DNA of 64,000 nt from Leptotrichia massiliensis. Lineage in GTDB: Bacteria > Fusobacteriota > Fusobacteriia > Fusobacteriales > Leptotrichiaceae. Position numbers and translations under genes: made by a program. This document shows, piece after piece, positions 33,164 through 42,855 of the stretch. The notes under the pieces were generated by a model. The model did not search any database. It saw only the letters and a list, made by a program, of their open reading frames with translations, and was not told the origin of the DNA. Position 1 is the stretch's first letter. Every line of letters starts with the position of its first letter. The stretch is taken from the NCBI RefSeq assembly GCF_900104625.1, contig NZ_FNVZ01000005.1, forward strand, positions 310,001 through 374,000. Direction: 5' to 3'.

Positions 33164-36100
33164 ATGGGACAGAATAGTATTTCATTAGAATTAAAAAAAC
33201 AGATAACACCAAGTATTTTTGTAATTGGACAGGAATATTATAATAAAAGTTTGGGGAATATAACTGCACTTTTTGCCGATGGGAACTTTATGACGGTAGA
33301 AGGTGAGTACAAGGAAAATAGCCTTTGTAAGACATCGATTACGGTGGAGCAGAAAAAAGGGGAATTTGTTGAAGCAGACTGTGATTGCATGTTTTTTAAG
33401 AACAATAAGAAAAATTGCTGCAAACACGTTGTAACATTGGGAATGATGGCGGACCATTCAGAAAAAATTTCAAAAGTTATTGGAACTGACGATATTGAAA
33501 TGATGTTTGAAGATGACTTTGAGGAAGATAATAAAAAATTAGTTAAAATTAAAGAAAAAGAGCAAAAAGCTAAAGCTGAAAAAGTTGCTAAGCAAAATTT
33601 AGAAAATGATAAAAAAAATAAATTACGACAAAGCCAAAAATTAAAAGCCGAGAATATAAATATAAAAAAATTAGATAAATCAAATAAAACCTCTGAAAGA
33701 ATAGAAAATATTAAAAATGAAGAATTGAAGAATTTTGATAAAAAAAGTAAAAGTGTGGAAGTTAAATTTGAAACTATTGAAGGGGATACTGAAAATACTT
33801 TAAAAGATAATAGTATAAAAGTCGAAATAGATTTCCAGAATACACAAAAAACTAAAAATAATGAAGAAATAGTGGAAAATCTTGAAAGTGTTTCTGCAAA
33901 AATCAATGAAATTTATAATTTACATTTGGAAAATCAAAATATCGAAGCGGAAGAACAGCAGGAAATGCGACTTGAAGTTGAAATTGACGAGGGAAGTTAC
34001 AGTGACTATAAATATGGATATGACTATAATCAGGAAAATAATGCACGGGGATATATTTTAAGACTAAAAACAGGGCTAAAGAAAACTTACTATGTGAAAG
34101 ATATTTTAAAATTTATCGAAGCGGTTGTAAAAGACAGAGAATATGAAGTAACTTCTAAAATTACTTATAATCCAAAAACTTATTTTTTCAATGATATAAA
34201 TAAAAAAATAATTCATGCAATTTACGAATACAGTAAAGAAATTCAAAGCGTAATTGACAGCGGAATTAAGGATAAAAAAGGGCTAAAAGTATATGAAATG
34301 CTCTTAAATAGACTGCTTATAGCTATGGAAAAAGGAAAAAGCCTAGTTCTTTTGGGAGAGCAAAAGCAGATAATGAATTCGTATGAACCGTTATTTGTAT
34401 TGGAAAATGAAAAAATTACAATGAGAAATATCGAAAGAATTTCTGAAAATAGTCCATTTTACACTTTTTCAAACGACACAACGAAAGTTTTTAAAATGGA
34501 TAAAAATGAAATAAAATTTTTTGAAAAATTTGATTTTTTAGATACGGAACTGTTTAATCAGCTTTCTAGTGATGAAAATCATAAGTTAAAGGCAGTTTTG
34601 GGATATGAAAATATTAATGTTGCCGAATATGCTGATGAGGATGGAAATATTGACATTTTTGTTACAGAAACTGATGAAAAGGAACTTGTAAAAATTAACT
34701 TGTCAAATACTGTTTGTGCGTTGGAAAAAAATGGGAAATATTTTATTCCCAGAAAAAATGCACAATTATGTGAGGAATTGAAAAAACTTGTGAAAAGTTA
34801 TTCTTTTATGTATTTGGAGTCGATGGAAGGCAGTTACAATGTAAATTATGAAGGGCTGGGGAAGATTTCCGAATATATTAATAAAAAGTATCCAGATAAG
34901 GTAAAAATTCATCTGGATAACAAAATAAAAAATGCACGAAATATAGATGTTCATGTTGGAATAAAAAAGGTGGAAAATAATTTTTTGAATGTTAGCTTTG
35001 ACATTGAGGGGATAAAAACTGAAGATGTGGAAATTGTGATGGAAGCAATTAAAAATGAACAGAAATATATAACGCTTTCAAGCGGTGAACTTGTAAAAAT
35101 TGCCAATAAAAGCATTGAAGAACTGGTTGGAATTACAGATTCCATTTCTAATCTGAAAGTTGGAGAAAATAAAATTTCTAAAATAAAAGCTTTACAGCTT
35201 GCTCAAATTTCAAAAAATATTCAGGAAGAACTTGTAAAAATGGATGAATTTAAGAATTTGTTCCATAAAATAAAAAATCGACAGGAAATAGAGCCGCATA
35301 ACATAAATGTACAATTATTTCCGTATCAGAAATTAGGTTTTAATTGGTTGAAAAATATGTATGATATTGGATTTGGAGGAGTTCTAGCTGATGATATGGG
35401 GCTTGGGAAGACTTTACAGACAATTTCACTGTTAAATGAGATTTATCAAGAAAACAGAGATTTTTCGGCTTTGATTATTGTGCCGAGTTCACTGCTATAT
35501 AACTGGAAGGAAGAAATTATCAAGTTTACAGGGATAAGTCCAACTCTAATTGAAGGAACGGCGGCCCAAAGAAAGGAAATTATATCCAAAAAATCAAGAG
35601 GATTTATGATAACAACTTATCAGGCTTTGAGAAATGATATTGAAGAATACAAAAGCAGAGATTTTGATGTAGTAGTGCTGGATGAGGCTCAAAATATAAA
35701 AACAACAACTTCTCAAATAAAAAAAGCTGTTATGAAAATCAATAGCAAAGTGAATTTTGCATTGACAGGAACACCAGTAGAAAACAATATTTTAGAACTG
35801 TGGTCAATTTTTGATTTTGTAATACCGGGATATTTAGATAATTTGACAAAATTTAAAAAAACCTATAAAGAAGCAATTGTAAATCCAAATTCTTCCAAAA
35901 TACACAATTTACGTGAAATTATTGCTCCATTTTTATTAAGAAGAACAAAAAAAGAAGTGCTCACAGAATTGCCAGATAAAATTGAATCAAATATGGTTGT
36001 AACATTGAGCAATGAGCAAAAACAGTTATATATGTCGTACATAAAGAAAGCTAAAAATGAAATGAAGAAATTTAACGAAAATGAAAACAATCGTATGAAA

Positions 36101-36691
36101 ATACTGGCTATATTGACAAAATTACGTCAAATATGTAATTCTCCAACTTTATTTAAAGAAGATTATAAAGGCGAGGTAGCCAAACTGGAAGTATTGCGTG
36201 ACTTAATGCCAGATATAATTGAAAATGGGCATAGACTATTAATATTTTCACAATTTGTGGGAACTTTAAAGGAAATTGAAAAAGAACTTGAAAATATGGG
36301 AATTGAGTATTTTTATATTGATGGAAGTGTGAAATCTAAAGAAAGAGTTGATATTTGTAACAAATTTAACGCTGGAGAGCGACAAGTGGTTCTAATTTCG
36401 TTAAAAGCAGGGGGAACAGGACTAAACCTCGTTGGAGCTGATGTTGTGATTCATTATGATCCGTGGTGGAATATTGCTGTGGAAAATCAAGCTAGTGACA
36501 GGGCATATAGAATCGGACAGAAAAAAAGCGTGCAAGTTATAAAACTTGTGACAGAAGGTACAATTGAGGAAAAAATTATAAAAATACAGGAAAGTAAACG
36601 TAAGTTAAGTGAGAATCTGTTAGAAAATAAAGACGGGGAAAAAGTCTTGTTTGAGATGAGCGATAAGGAATTAATGGAATTGCTTAGTTAA
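33164..36691 (+). CDS. SNF2-family helicase with SWIM zinc finger
   Basis: 1175 residues. The N-terminus has a SWIM-type zinc finger, CDCMFFKNNKKNCCKHVV (Cys-x-Cys ... Cys-x-His near residues 72-89), followed by a long Lys/Glu-rich stretch (about 110-260) likely disordered. After a middle region comes the SNF2 ATPase: VLADDMGLGKTLQTISLL (Walker A), VVVLDEAQNIKTT (DEAQ box), ALTGTPVENN, FLLRRTKKEVL, and the helicase C part with LISLKAGGTGLNLVGADVV and ASDRAYRIGQ. Bacterial proteins of this build are thought to remodel RNA polymerase or other DNA-bound proteins (RapA-like in activity). Soluble. GGGAGAG precedes the ATG. Confidence 0.93.
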   Translation: MGQNSISLELKKQITPSIFVIGQEYYNKSLGNITALFADGNFMTVEGEYKENSLCKTSITVEQKKGEFVEADCDCMFFKNNKKNCCKHVVTLGMMADHSEKISKVIGTDDIEMMFEDDFEEDNKKLVKIKEKEQKAKAEKVAKQNLENDKKNKLRQSQKLKAENINIKKLDKSNKTSERIENIKNEELKNFDKKSKSVEVKFETIEGDTENTLKDNSIKVEIDFQNTQKTKNNEEIVENLESVSAKINEIYNLHLENQNIEAEEQQEMRLEVEIDEGSYSDYKYGYDYNQENNARGYILRLKTGLKKTYYVKDILKFIEAVVKDREYEVTSKITYNPKTYFFNDINKKIIHAIYEYSKEIQSVIDSGIKDKKGLKVYEMLLNRLLIAMEKGKSLVLLGEQKQIMNSYEPLFVLENEKITMRNIERISENSPFYTFSNDTTKVFKMDKNEIKFFEKFDFLDTELFNQLSSDENHKLKAVLGYENINVAEYADEDGNIDIFVTETDEKELVKINLSNTVCALEKNGKYFIPRKNAQLCEELKKLVKSYSFMYLESMEGSYNVNYEGLGKISEYINKKYPDKVKIHLDNKIKNARNIDVHVGIKKVENNFLNVSFDIEGIKTEDVEIVMEAIKNEQKYITLSSGELVKIANKSIEELVGITDSISNLKVGENKISKIKALQLAQISKNIQEELVKMDEFKNLFHKIKNRQEIEPHNINVQLFPYQKLGFNWLKNMYDIGFGGVLADDMGLGKTLQTISLLNEIYQENRDFSALIIVPSSLLYNWKEEIIKFTGISPTLIEGTAAQRKEIISKKSRGFMITTYQALRNDIEEYKSRDFDVVVLDEAQNIKTTTSQIKKAVMKINSKVNFALTGTPVENNILELWSIFDFVIPGYLDNLTKFKKTYKEAIVNPNSSKIHNLREIIAPFLLRRTKKEVLTELPDKIESNMVVTLSNEQKQLYMSYIKKAKNEMKKFNENENNRMKILAILTKLRQICNSPTLFKEDYKGEVAKLEVLRDLMPDIIENGHRLLIFSQFVGTLKEIEKELENMGIEYFYIDGSVKSKERVDICNKFNAGERQVVLISLKAGGTGLNLVGADVVIHYDPWWNIAVENQASDRAYRIGQKKSVQVIKLVTEGTIEEKIIKIQESKRKLSENLLENKDGEKVLFEMSDKELMELLS

Positions 36692-36723
36692 AGTTGAAAA
36701 TTTTAATTATTAATAAATTTTAG

Positions 36724-36752
36724 TTGCATTTTTCAAATTCATTTGGTATAAT
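36724..36752 (+). promoter_or_regulatory. acpP promoter
   Basis: TTGCAT (36724-36729), 17 bases, TATAAT (36747-36752) with TGG before it: both a near-consensus -35 and an extended -10, so a strong promoter. It runs inside the wrongly extended acpP frame and supports the downstream ATG. Confidence 0.75.
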
Positions 36753-36786
36753 AATTTTAGAAAATAAATATGGAGGTGGCATTATA

Positions 36787-37008
36787 ATGCTAGATAAAAT
36801 TAAATCAATAGTAGTAGATCAATTAGGTGTAGATGAGGATCAAGTAACAGAAGATGCGTCTTTTGTTGATGATTTAGGAGCTGATTCATTAGATACAGTT
36901 GAATTAATCATGGCTTTTGAAGAAGAATTTGACATTGAAATTCCTGATGAAGATGCACAAAAAATTAAAACAGTTAAAGATGTAATTGAATACATCGAAT
37001 CTAAATAA
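36787..37008 (+). CDS. acpP: Acyl carrier protein
   Basis: 73-residue ACP carrying growing acyl chains in fatty acid synthesis. The phosphopantetheine site is [20 protein letters not shown] with Ser34, and the acidic helices [20 protein letters not shown] follow as usual. ATG 36787 is used since GGAGGTG lies 8 bases before it and the promoter TATAAT is at 36747; a longer in-frame ATG at 36724 falls inside the promoter. A terminator follows, then repeat locus C, then fabF. Confidence 0.97.
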   Translation: MLDKIKSIVVDQLGVDEDQVTEDASFVDDLGADSLDTVELIMAFEEEFDIEIPDEDAQKIKTVKDVIEYIESK

Positions 37009-37022
37009 TAGATAAAACTTTT

Positions 37023-37045
37023 GGGGGTTTTTACCCCCTTTTTTA
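37023..37045 (+). terminator. Terminator of acpP
   Basis: GGGGGT (37023-37028) pairs with ACCCCC (37033-37038) with a four-base loop and a following run of T. Confidence 0.85.
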
Positions 37046-37200
37046 TTGAAAAAAAAATGAAAAAATGTTAAAATAATCTTATTGTAAAAAAGTTATTATT
37101 TAAAATAATAAAATAAATAAGTAGTTGTTTGTAATTTTTATAAAAATAAGATTACTATTAATAAATACTTTTTTTATAATATTTATGTTTTTTCTTTTTT

Positions 37201-37555
37201 TAAGCAAAGGGGAACAGTCGCTATCCCCTTTGCAAACCCAGCTCGTCTAAGCATTTTTTGAAAACAAAATCGAAACTCGCTACGTAAAACTACGCTCAAA
37301 CAGTCGATTTTATTTCCAAAAAATCACGACATTTTTAGTTTAATTAAAACAGTTAATTTAACTAAAACAAATAATAAGCAAAATTTTGTTAGAAGAAAAA
37401 TAGCTGTTTGAGCTTTTGTAGTAAATTTTAAATTGGATAAAGTTATTTAAATTAAAAATAATCTATGTTCAAAAGCGAGTTCTATTTTTCTTTTATAAGA
37501 AAGTTTGCGTAAAGCGGGAGTGCAGAGGTATGGCGTTTGATACCTCTGCTTAAAA
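37201..37555. repeat. Inverted pair of structured intergenic repeats (locus C)
   Basis: Left unit, minus orientation: hairpin GCAAAGGGGA/TCCCCTTTGC (37204-37213, 37224-37233), joint GCTCGTCTAAGC (37241-37252), and a 21-base helix (37253-37273 with 37304-37324, 19 pairs) around the loop AACTCGC...GCTCAAACAG. This unit is the reverse complement of copy D in plan and in much sequence. Right unit, plus orientation: helix AAGAAAAATAG (37393-37403) / CTATTTTTCTT (37482-37492), inner GCTTTTG/CAAAAGC, and hairpin GCAGAGGTAT/ATACCTCTGC (37522-37531, 37540-37549) with loop GGCGTTTG. Between them TTTTAGTT (37333-37340) and AACTAAAA (37360-37367) mark a symmetric centre. The 630-base acpP-fabF gap is otherwise AT-rich. 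Confidence 0.82.
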
Positions 37556-37641
37556 TAAATAATATAAGGGAAAAATTAAAATATTATCTCAATAAATTAA
37601 ATATATTTAAAATAAAAAAATAAAAGATGAGAGGTGTATTA

Positions 37642-38874
37642 ATGAGAAGAGTAGTTATTACAGGAATAGGACTGGTAACACCATTAGGAACTGGAAAAGA
37701 TAAGGCTTGGAAAAATTTGTTGGCTGGAGAATGTGGAATTGACAAGATTACGCAGTTTGACACTTCGGAGCATTCAGTGCATATTGCGGCAGAAGTGAAG
37801 GATTTTGTGCCTGAAAATTACATTGAAAAAAAAGAATTGAAAAAAATAGCCAGATTTTCACAATTTGCGATTGCGGCTTCTAAAGAAGCATTGGAAGATG
37901 CAAAATTGGAAATTACTGAAGAAAATGCGGATAGAATAGGAGTAATTATTGGTTCAGGAATAGGTGGGCTGGATGTAATTGAGCAGGAAGTGGAAAAACT
38001 TGTTACAAGAGGGCCTAAGAGGGTATCTCCATTTTATATTCCAGCGGCAATTTTGAATATGGCTTCTGGAAATACTTCAATTTATATAGGCGCAAAAGGA
38101 CCTAATAAGACTGTTGTTACAGCTTGTGCTTCAGGAACAAATTCAATTGGAGATGCTTTTCAGGCAATCTTGTTAGGAAAGGCTGATGCAATGGTAGCTG
38201 GAGGAACAGAAGCAACAGTAACTCCATCGGGAATAGCAGGATTTGCAAACTTGAAAGCATTGTCAACTAATCCAGATCCAAAAACTGCATCACGTCCATT
38301 TACAGCTGATAGAGATGGATTTGTACTTGGGGAAGGTGCTGGAGTGCTAGTGCTGGAAGAGTTGGAACACGCTAAAAAACGTGGGGCAAAAATTTATGCA
38401 GAAGTTGTTGGATATGGGGAAACAGGAGATGCTTTTCACATGACAGCACCATCTGACGGTGGAGAAGGTGCCGCAAGAGCTTTTAAAATGGCTTTAGAGC
38501 AAGGAAATATCAAACCTGAAGAAGTTGGATATATTAATGCGCACGGAACATCTACACCTGCTAATGATAAAAATGAAACTCAGGCAATAAAAACAGCATT
38601 TGGAGAACATGCATATAAACTTTCTGTAAGTTCTACAAAAGGTGCGACTGGACATTTATTAGGTGGAGCAGGAGGAATTGAAGCGGCGTTCTTGGCACTC
38701 GCAATTTCAGAAGGAATTATGCCTCCAACTATAAATTATGAGAATCCAGATCCATTATGTGATTTGGATTATGTACCGAATAAGCCTGTGGAAAGAGATA
38801 TTGAAGTAGGAATGTCAAGCTCGCTAGGATTTGGTGGACATAATGCGGTTCTAGCATTTAGAAAATATAAATAA
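37642..38874 (+). CDS. fabF: Beta-ketoacyl-ACP synthase II
   Basis: 410-residue condensing enzyme that elongates acyl-ACP with malonyl-ACP. The triad is visible: Cys162 in [12 protein letters not shown], His in [14 protein letters not shown], and His in [13 protein letters not shown]. The start [16 protein letters not shown] is the family opening; ATG 37642 follows GAGGTG at 37631-37636, while the ATG at 37627 would include it. It begins the run fabF-rnc-coaD, downstream of acpP but split from it by repeat locus C. Confidence 0.97.
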   Translation: MRRVVITGIGLVTPLGTGKDKAWKNLLAGECGIDKITQFDTSEHSVHIAAEVKDFVPENYIEKKELKKIARFSQFAIAASKEALEDAKLEITEENADRIGVIIGSGIGGLDVIEQEVEKLVTRGPKRVSPFYIPAAILNMASGNTSIYIGAKGPNKTVVTACASGTNSIGDAFQAILLGKADAMVAGGTEATVTPSGIAGFANLKALSTNPDPKTASRPFTADRDGFVLGEGAGVLVLEELEHAKKRGAKIYAEVVGYGETGDAFHMTAPSDGGEGAARAFKMALEQGNIKPEEVGYINAHGTSTPANDKNETQAIKTAFGEHAYKLSVSSTKGATGHLLGGAGGIEAAFLALAISEGIMPPTINYENPDPLCDLDYVPNKPVERDIEVGMSSSLGFGGHNAVLAFRKYK

Positions 38875-38971
38875 TAAAAATATTTTGAAATAACTAAGGG
38901 GAGAATAAACATTGATTTTCCCCTTAATTAAAGCGTAAAAAATAAATAATAAAAATGAAGGAGGTGAAAAC

Positions 38972-39685
38972 ATGGAAACGGGTGCAAATAGGGATGCTAA
39001 GGAATTGATGCAGAAAATAGGATATGAATTTAAAAATGAGGAATATTTAGAAGAGGCGTTGACACATAGATCGTATTCTAATGAAACGGAAAAAGATAGA
39101 AGATTTAACAATGAAAAACTGGAATTTCTAGGAGATGCAGTTGTAAATCTTATAACAACAGAATATATTTATGAACTTTATGAAAAAAAGACGGAAGGTG
39201 AACTTGCAAAATTAAAAAGCCAAATTATAAGTGAACCTGTATTTTCTACTATTGCAAGCGATATTGAACTAGGAGAATATTTGTATTTGAGTAATGGCGA
39301 AATTATGTCTGGCGGTAGAAATAGAAGGTCTATTTTAGGAGATGCCTTTGAGGCTTTGATTGGTGCGATTTTTAAAGATTCAGATTATTATACTGCGAAA
39401 AATGTGGCATTGAAATTGCTGCTTGGAAAAATAAATAAACTTGAAGAAATAGAAGGAACTGGTGATTATAAGACGGTTTTACAGGAATTTGTTCAAGGAA
39501 AATATAGAAAAATGCCAGAATATAAGCTGCTTAATACAAAAGGCCCTGACCACGATAAAGTTTTTGAAATTTCTGTAAGCTGGAATGATAAAATTTACGG
39601 AGTAGGAACTGGGAAAAGTAAAAAGGAAGCTGAAAAACATGCGGCAAAAGAGGCATTAAGAAAATTAAAAAAACAAAAGCAGTAA
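38972..39685 (+). CDS. rnc: Ribonuclease III
   Basis: 237-residue double-strand-specific endoribonuclease processing rRNA precursors and structured mRNAs. The signature NEKLEFLGDAVVNLITTEYI holds the catalytic acidic residues, GDAFEALIGAIFKDS the second pair, and the C-terminal double-stranded RNA-binding domain is YKTVLQEFVQGKYRKMPEY with GTGKSKKEAEKHAAKEALRK. GGAGGTG precedes the ATG. A hairpin TAAGGGGA/TCCCCTTA (38895-38926) lies in the gap after fabF and has no T-run, so it may be a processing site rather than a terminator. The order acpP, fabF, rnc is common in bacteria. Confidence 0.97.
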   Translation: METGANRDAKELMQKIGYEFKNEEYLEEALTHRSYSNETEKDRRFNNEKLEFLGDAVVNLITTEYIYELYEKKTEGELAKLKSQIISEPVFSTIASDIELGEYLYLSNGEIMSGGRNRRSILGDAFEALIGAIFKDSDYYTAKNVALKLLLGKINKLEEIEGTGDYKTVLQEFVQGKYRKMPEYKLLNTKGPDHDKVFEISVSWNDKIYGVGTGKSKKEAEKHAAKEALRKLKKQKQ

Positions 39686-39700
39686 AAATAGGAGAACAAT

Positions 39701-40204
39701 ATGAAAAAAGTGGCGTTATATCCAGGGAGTTTTGATCCAATAACGAAGGGACATATTGATATTATAAAACGTTCTTCGCATTTATTTGATAAGTTAATAA
39801 TAGGAATTTTTAAAAATTCTACAAAATCAAAAGCCTGGTTTTCAGATGAAGAAAAAGTTGAGATGATAGAAGAAATCTTGAAAAAAGAAGACATTAATGC
39901 TGAAATAAAAATTTTTAACGGATTGTTAGTTGATTTTATGTACGAAGAAAACGTAAATATTTTAATAAGAGGGCTTCGTGCTTTATCAGATTATGAATAC
40001 GAGTTACAGTTTACGCTTACAAATAAAACACTTTCAAAAAGTGAATTTGAAACAGTGTTTTTAACAGCTTCAAGGGAATATCTGTACTTGAGTTCAAGTC
40101 TTGTGAAGGAAGTCGCATTAAATAAAGGTGATTTGAGTTTTTTTGTTACAGAAAATGTTAAAAAGTGTTTAATTAAAAAAGTTGAAGAATTACAAAAAGA
40201 CTAA
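39701..40204 (+). CDS. coaD: Phosphopantetheine adenylyltransferase
   Basis: 167-residue enzyme joining ATP and 4'-phosphopantetheine to give dephospho-CoA, the next-to-last step of CoA synthesis. The N-terminus YPGSFDPITKGHIDIIKRSS contains the nucleotidyl-transfer TxGH motif, and ILIRGLRALSDYEYELQFTL and YLYLSSSLVKEVALNKGD are the typical later motifs. AGGAG precedes the ATG, 15 bases after the rnc stop, so it is in the same transcript. CoaD supplies the prosthetic group for the nearby ACP. Confidence 0.97.
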   Translation: MKKVALYPGSFDPITKGHIDIIKRSSHLFDKLIIGIFKNSTKSKAWFSDEEKVEMIEEILKKEDINAEIKIFNGLLVDFMYEENVNILIRGLRALSDYEYELQFTLTNKTLSKSEFETVFLTASREYLYLSSSLVKEVALNKGDLSFFVTENVKKCLIKKVEELQKD

Positions 40205-40322
40205 ATAATTTTAAATGTATTGCTAAATTACTAAAATTCACAGTTAATAAAAAGGGAAAAAACATAATTTTGTTAAAAAAATTTGGTAATATGAATAAGA
40301 AATGATAAAAGAGGGACTTAAA

Positions 40323-41687
40323 ATGGCTGTAAAAAAAACGAAGGCAAAATATATATGCTCAGAATGTGGTTATAGTTCATTAAAATGGCTTGGAAAATGT
40401 CCTAACTGCGATTCATGGGGAACTTTTGAAGAAGAGATTGATATAAAGAGTACTTTTAGAAATGTAGAATCGGGGGATGTTTCAATTAGTAAGATAACGG
40501 ATATTGAAATTGAAAAGGAATTTCGGATGGTAACACCATTTGAAGAATTTGATAGGGTTTTAGGAGGCGGACTTATAAAAGGAGAAGTTGTGCTTATTAC
40601 AGGAAGCCCTGGAATCGGGAAATCAACTTTCTTGCTTCAGTTGTCACAGGAGTATGCAAAAATTGGGAATGTATTTTATGTTTCTGGAGAGGAATCGCCT
40701 CGACAGATAAAACAGCGTGCAGAACGTGTTAATGTACAAAGTGAAAATTTGTATATTTTGAATGATACAAATATAGAAAAAATTGAAAGTGTAATTTTAA
40801 AAGATAAGCCTAAAGTCGTAGTAATTGACTCAATTCAGACACTTTATTCAGAAAATGTAAATTCTATCCCTGGAAGTGTAACACAAATTCGTGAAACAAC
40901 TTTAAAAATCATTGAAATTGCTAAAAAGAATGAAATTGCGTTTTATATTGTAGGACACGTTACAAAAGATGGAAAACTAGCAGGACCAAAGTTATTAGAG
41001 CATATGGTTGATGCTGTACTGCAGATTGAAGGAGAAGAAAATAACTATTACAGAATTATCCGTTCAATAAAAAACCGTTACGGTTCTACAAATGAAATTT
41101 CGATTTTTGATATGAAGGAAAACGGAATTAGTGAAGTGAAAAATCCATCTGAATTTTTTATAAGCGATAGAGACGAGAAAAATGTTGGGAGCATTATTGT
41201 ACCAATTTTTGAAGGAAGCCGTGTATTTTTATTTGAAGTACAATCGTTACTGGGAACACCAAATTTTGGGATGCCTAGGAGAACAGTTGAGGGGTATGAT
41301 AAAAATCGTGTGGAAATATTGAGTGCGGTTTTATCTCGGTCATTAAAGGTGGATGTGAACTCTAAAGATATTTATATTAACATTCCAGGTGGAATTGACT
41401 TGAACGACAGGAGTTCTGATTTAGCTGTAGTTTTTTCGCTTTTATCTTCAATAAAAGGCATACCCGTAAGTCAAAAAATAGCTGCTATTGGAGAGCTTGG
41501 ATTACGGGGCGAAGTGAGAAAAGTTTCATTTATCAAAAATAGGATAAATGAACTGGAAAAACTGGGATTTGTGGGAGTGTACTTACCAAAGAGCCATCAG
41601 GCTGATTTTGAAAAAGAAAAAATAAAAACAAAAATAAAGCTTAACTATATAAGCAATATAAGTGAACTTGTCGAGAGGATAAGATAA
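40323..41687 (+). CDS. radA: DNA repair protein RadA
   Basis: 454-residue RecA-like helicase aiding branch migration in recombination. The N-terminal zinc finger is YICSECGYSSLKWLGKCPNC (Cys12, Cys15, Cys26, Cys29). Walker A is ITGSPGIGKSTFLLQLS, the RadA-specific KNRYGS motif is present, and the C-terminal Lon-protease-like domain has IYINIPGGIDLNDRSSDLAV. ATG 40323 follows GAGGGA; the longer start at 40302 would include it. disA begins 34 bases downstream, a pairing known from Firmicutes, where the two proteins interact. Confidence 0.96.
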   Translation: MAVKKTKAKYICSECGYSSLKWLGKCPNCDSWGTFEEEIDIKSTFRNVESGDVSISKITDIEIEKEFRMVTPFEEFDRVLGGGLIKGEVVLITGSPGIGKSTFLLQLSQEYAKIGNVFYVSGEESPRQIKQRAERVNVQSENLYILNDTNIEKIESVILKDKPKVVVIDSIQTLYSENVNSIPGSVTQIRETTLKIIEIAKKNEIAFYIVGHVTKDGKLAGPKLLEHMVDAVLQIEGEENNYYRIIRSIKNRYGSTNEISIFDMKENGISEVKNPSEFFISDRDEKNVGSIIVPIFEGSRVFLFEVQSLLGTPNFGMPRRTVEGYDKNRVEILSAVLSRSLKVDVNSKDIYINIPGGIDLNDRSSDLAVVFSLLSSIKGIPVSQKIAAIGELGLRGEVRKVSFIKNRINELEKLGFVGVYLPKSHQADFEKEKIKTKIKLNYISNISELVERIR

Positions 41688-41721
41688 GCCAACAGAGAAA
41701 AATAGGCGAAAGGATAAGAAA

Positions 41722-42795
41722 ATGTTAAAAAAGGTAGTGAACAAGAAGAAAATATTGGAGCACATATTTGAGAGGATAGCACCAGGAACAGCTTTGAGAG
41801 AAGCGGTAGATAAAATTCAGGAAGCAAAGCTAGGTGCATTAATTGTATTGGGAAATCCTAATGATTTGAAAGATGTAATGGGTGGTGGATTTGAGCTAAA
41901 TACAGTATACTCACCACAAAAAGTTTATGAATTGTCTAAAATGGATGGTGGAATTATATTGTCAGAGGATATAAAAACAATTTATGGAGCAAATATCCAG
42001 TTACAGCCAAATTATTCTATAGAAACAGATGAAAGCGGAACAAGACATCAGGCGGCACACAGAATTGCTCAGCAAAAAGGAAATTTAGTTGTTGCAGTTT
42101 CTGAAAGAAGAAATAAAATAACAGTATATTATGGCAAGTTTAGATATTTATTAAATGAAATTGGAGATTTGTTGACAAAATCTTCACAGGCAATAACGGC
42201 TCTTGAGAAATATTCCCTTGCGATTGAGAAAAATCATGTTAATTTGTCTATCTTGGAATTTGACAATATGGTAACGCTTTATGATATTGTAGAGTGTGTA
42301 AGAATGTATGGATTGCTTTTTAGAATGTCGGAAGAATTAATTGAATACATGGCGGAGCTAGGAAGTGAAGGACGGCTTATAAAGATTCAGTATGAAGAAA
42401 TAATGTTAAATAAAAACGAAAGTTTTGACGCTCTTATAAAGGATTATAAAATAAGTGAGGAAACAGCAGAAAAAATTGGTTTAAGAGTAAAATCCTTAAC
42501 AAAAGAGGAATTACTGGATGATGAAAAAATCGTGTGCCTTCTTGGATTTGACACAAATATCATAAATCTTGATGAGAAGATAGAGCCACGTGGTTATGGA
42601 CTTTTGAGCAATATAACCAAAATAAGCAAAAAGGACAGAGAGATTCTTGTAAAGGAATTTTCAAATGTTCAGTCAATTTTGATGTCAACAGCCTCAGATA
42701 TTGCTAAAATAAAAGGAGTAAGTAAATATAAGGCTGAGCATATTAATAAATCATTAAAACGTATAAAAAATAGAGCAGTAATTGACAGGGAATAA
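41722..42795 (+). CDS. disA: Diadenylate cyclase DisA
   Basis: 357 residues. The N-terminal DAC domain makes cyclic di-AMP from two ATP; the C-terminal part has helix-hairpin-helix DNA-binding repeats (FSNVQSILMSTASDIAKIKG followed by VSKYKAEHINKSLKRIKNRA), so the protein scans DNA for branched structures. The DGA active-site motif reads DGG (residues 75-77) in SKMDGGIILSEDIKTIYGAN. The RHR motif reads GTRHQAAHR, with Gln110 where Bacillus DisA has Arg. The other ligands look kept, so activity is likely but these substitutions deserve a check. It directly follows radA. Confidence 0.93.
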   Translation: MLKKVVNKKKILEHIFERIAPGTALREAVDKIQEAKLGALIVLGNPNDLKDVMGGGFELNTVYSPQKVYELSKMDGGIILSEDIKTIYGANIQLQPNYSIETDESGTRHQAAHRIAQQKGNLVVAVSERRNKITVYYGKFRYLLNEIGDLLTKSSQAITALEKYSLAIEKNHVNLSILEFDNMVTLYDIVECVRMYGLLFRMSEELIEYMAELGSEGRLIKIQYEEIMLNKNESFDALIKDYKISEETAEKIGLRVKSLTKEELLDDEKIVCLLGFDTNIINLDEKIEPRGYGLLSNITKISKKDREILVKEFSNVQSILMSTASDIAKIKGVSKYKAEHINKSLKRIKNRAVIDRE

Positions 42796-42855
42796 AATAT
42801 TAATTAAAATGAGAAAAATTTATAAAAATAGAAGATATTAAGAAAGTAGGTAAAA

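Noticed and set aside
33238-33906. Minus-strand frame of 222 residues inside the SNF2 gene
   Set aside because: Ser/Phe/Leu-rich shadow of the Lys/Glu-rich region on the coding strand; no start signals.
36724-36786. N-terminal extension of acpP
   Set aside because: The extra 21 codons cover the -35 and -10 boxes and the ribosome binding site of the true start at 36787.
38895-38926. Hairpin between fabF and rnc as a terminator
   Set aside because: Eight good pairs but no T-run; rnc and coaD have no clear promoter of their own, so read-through is expected.
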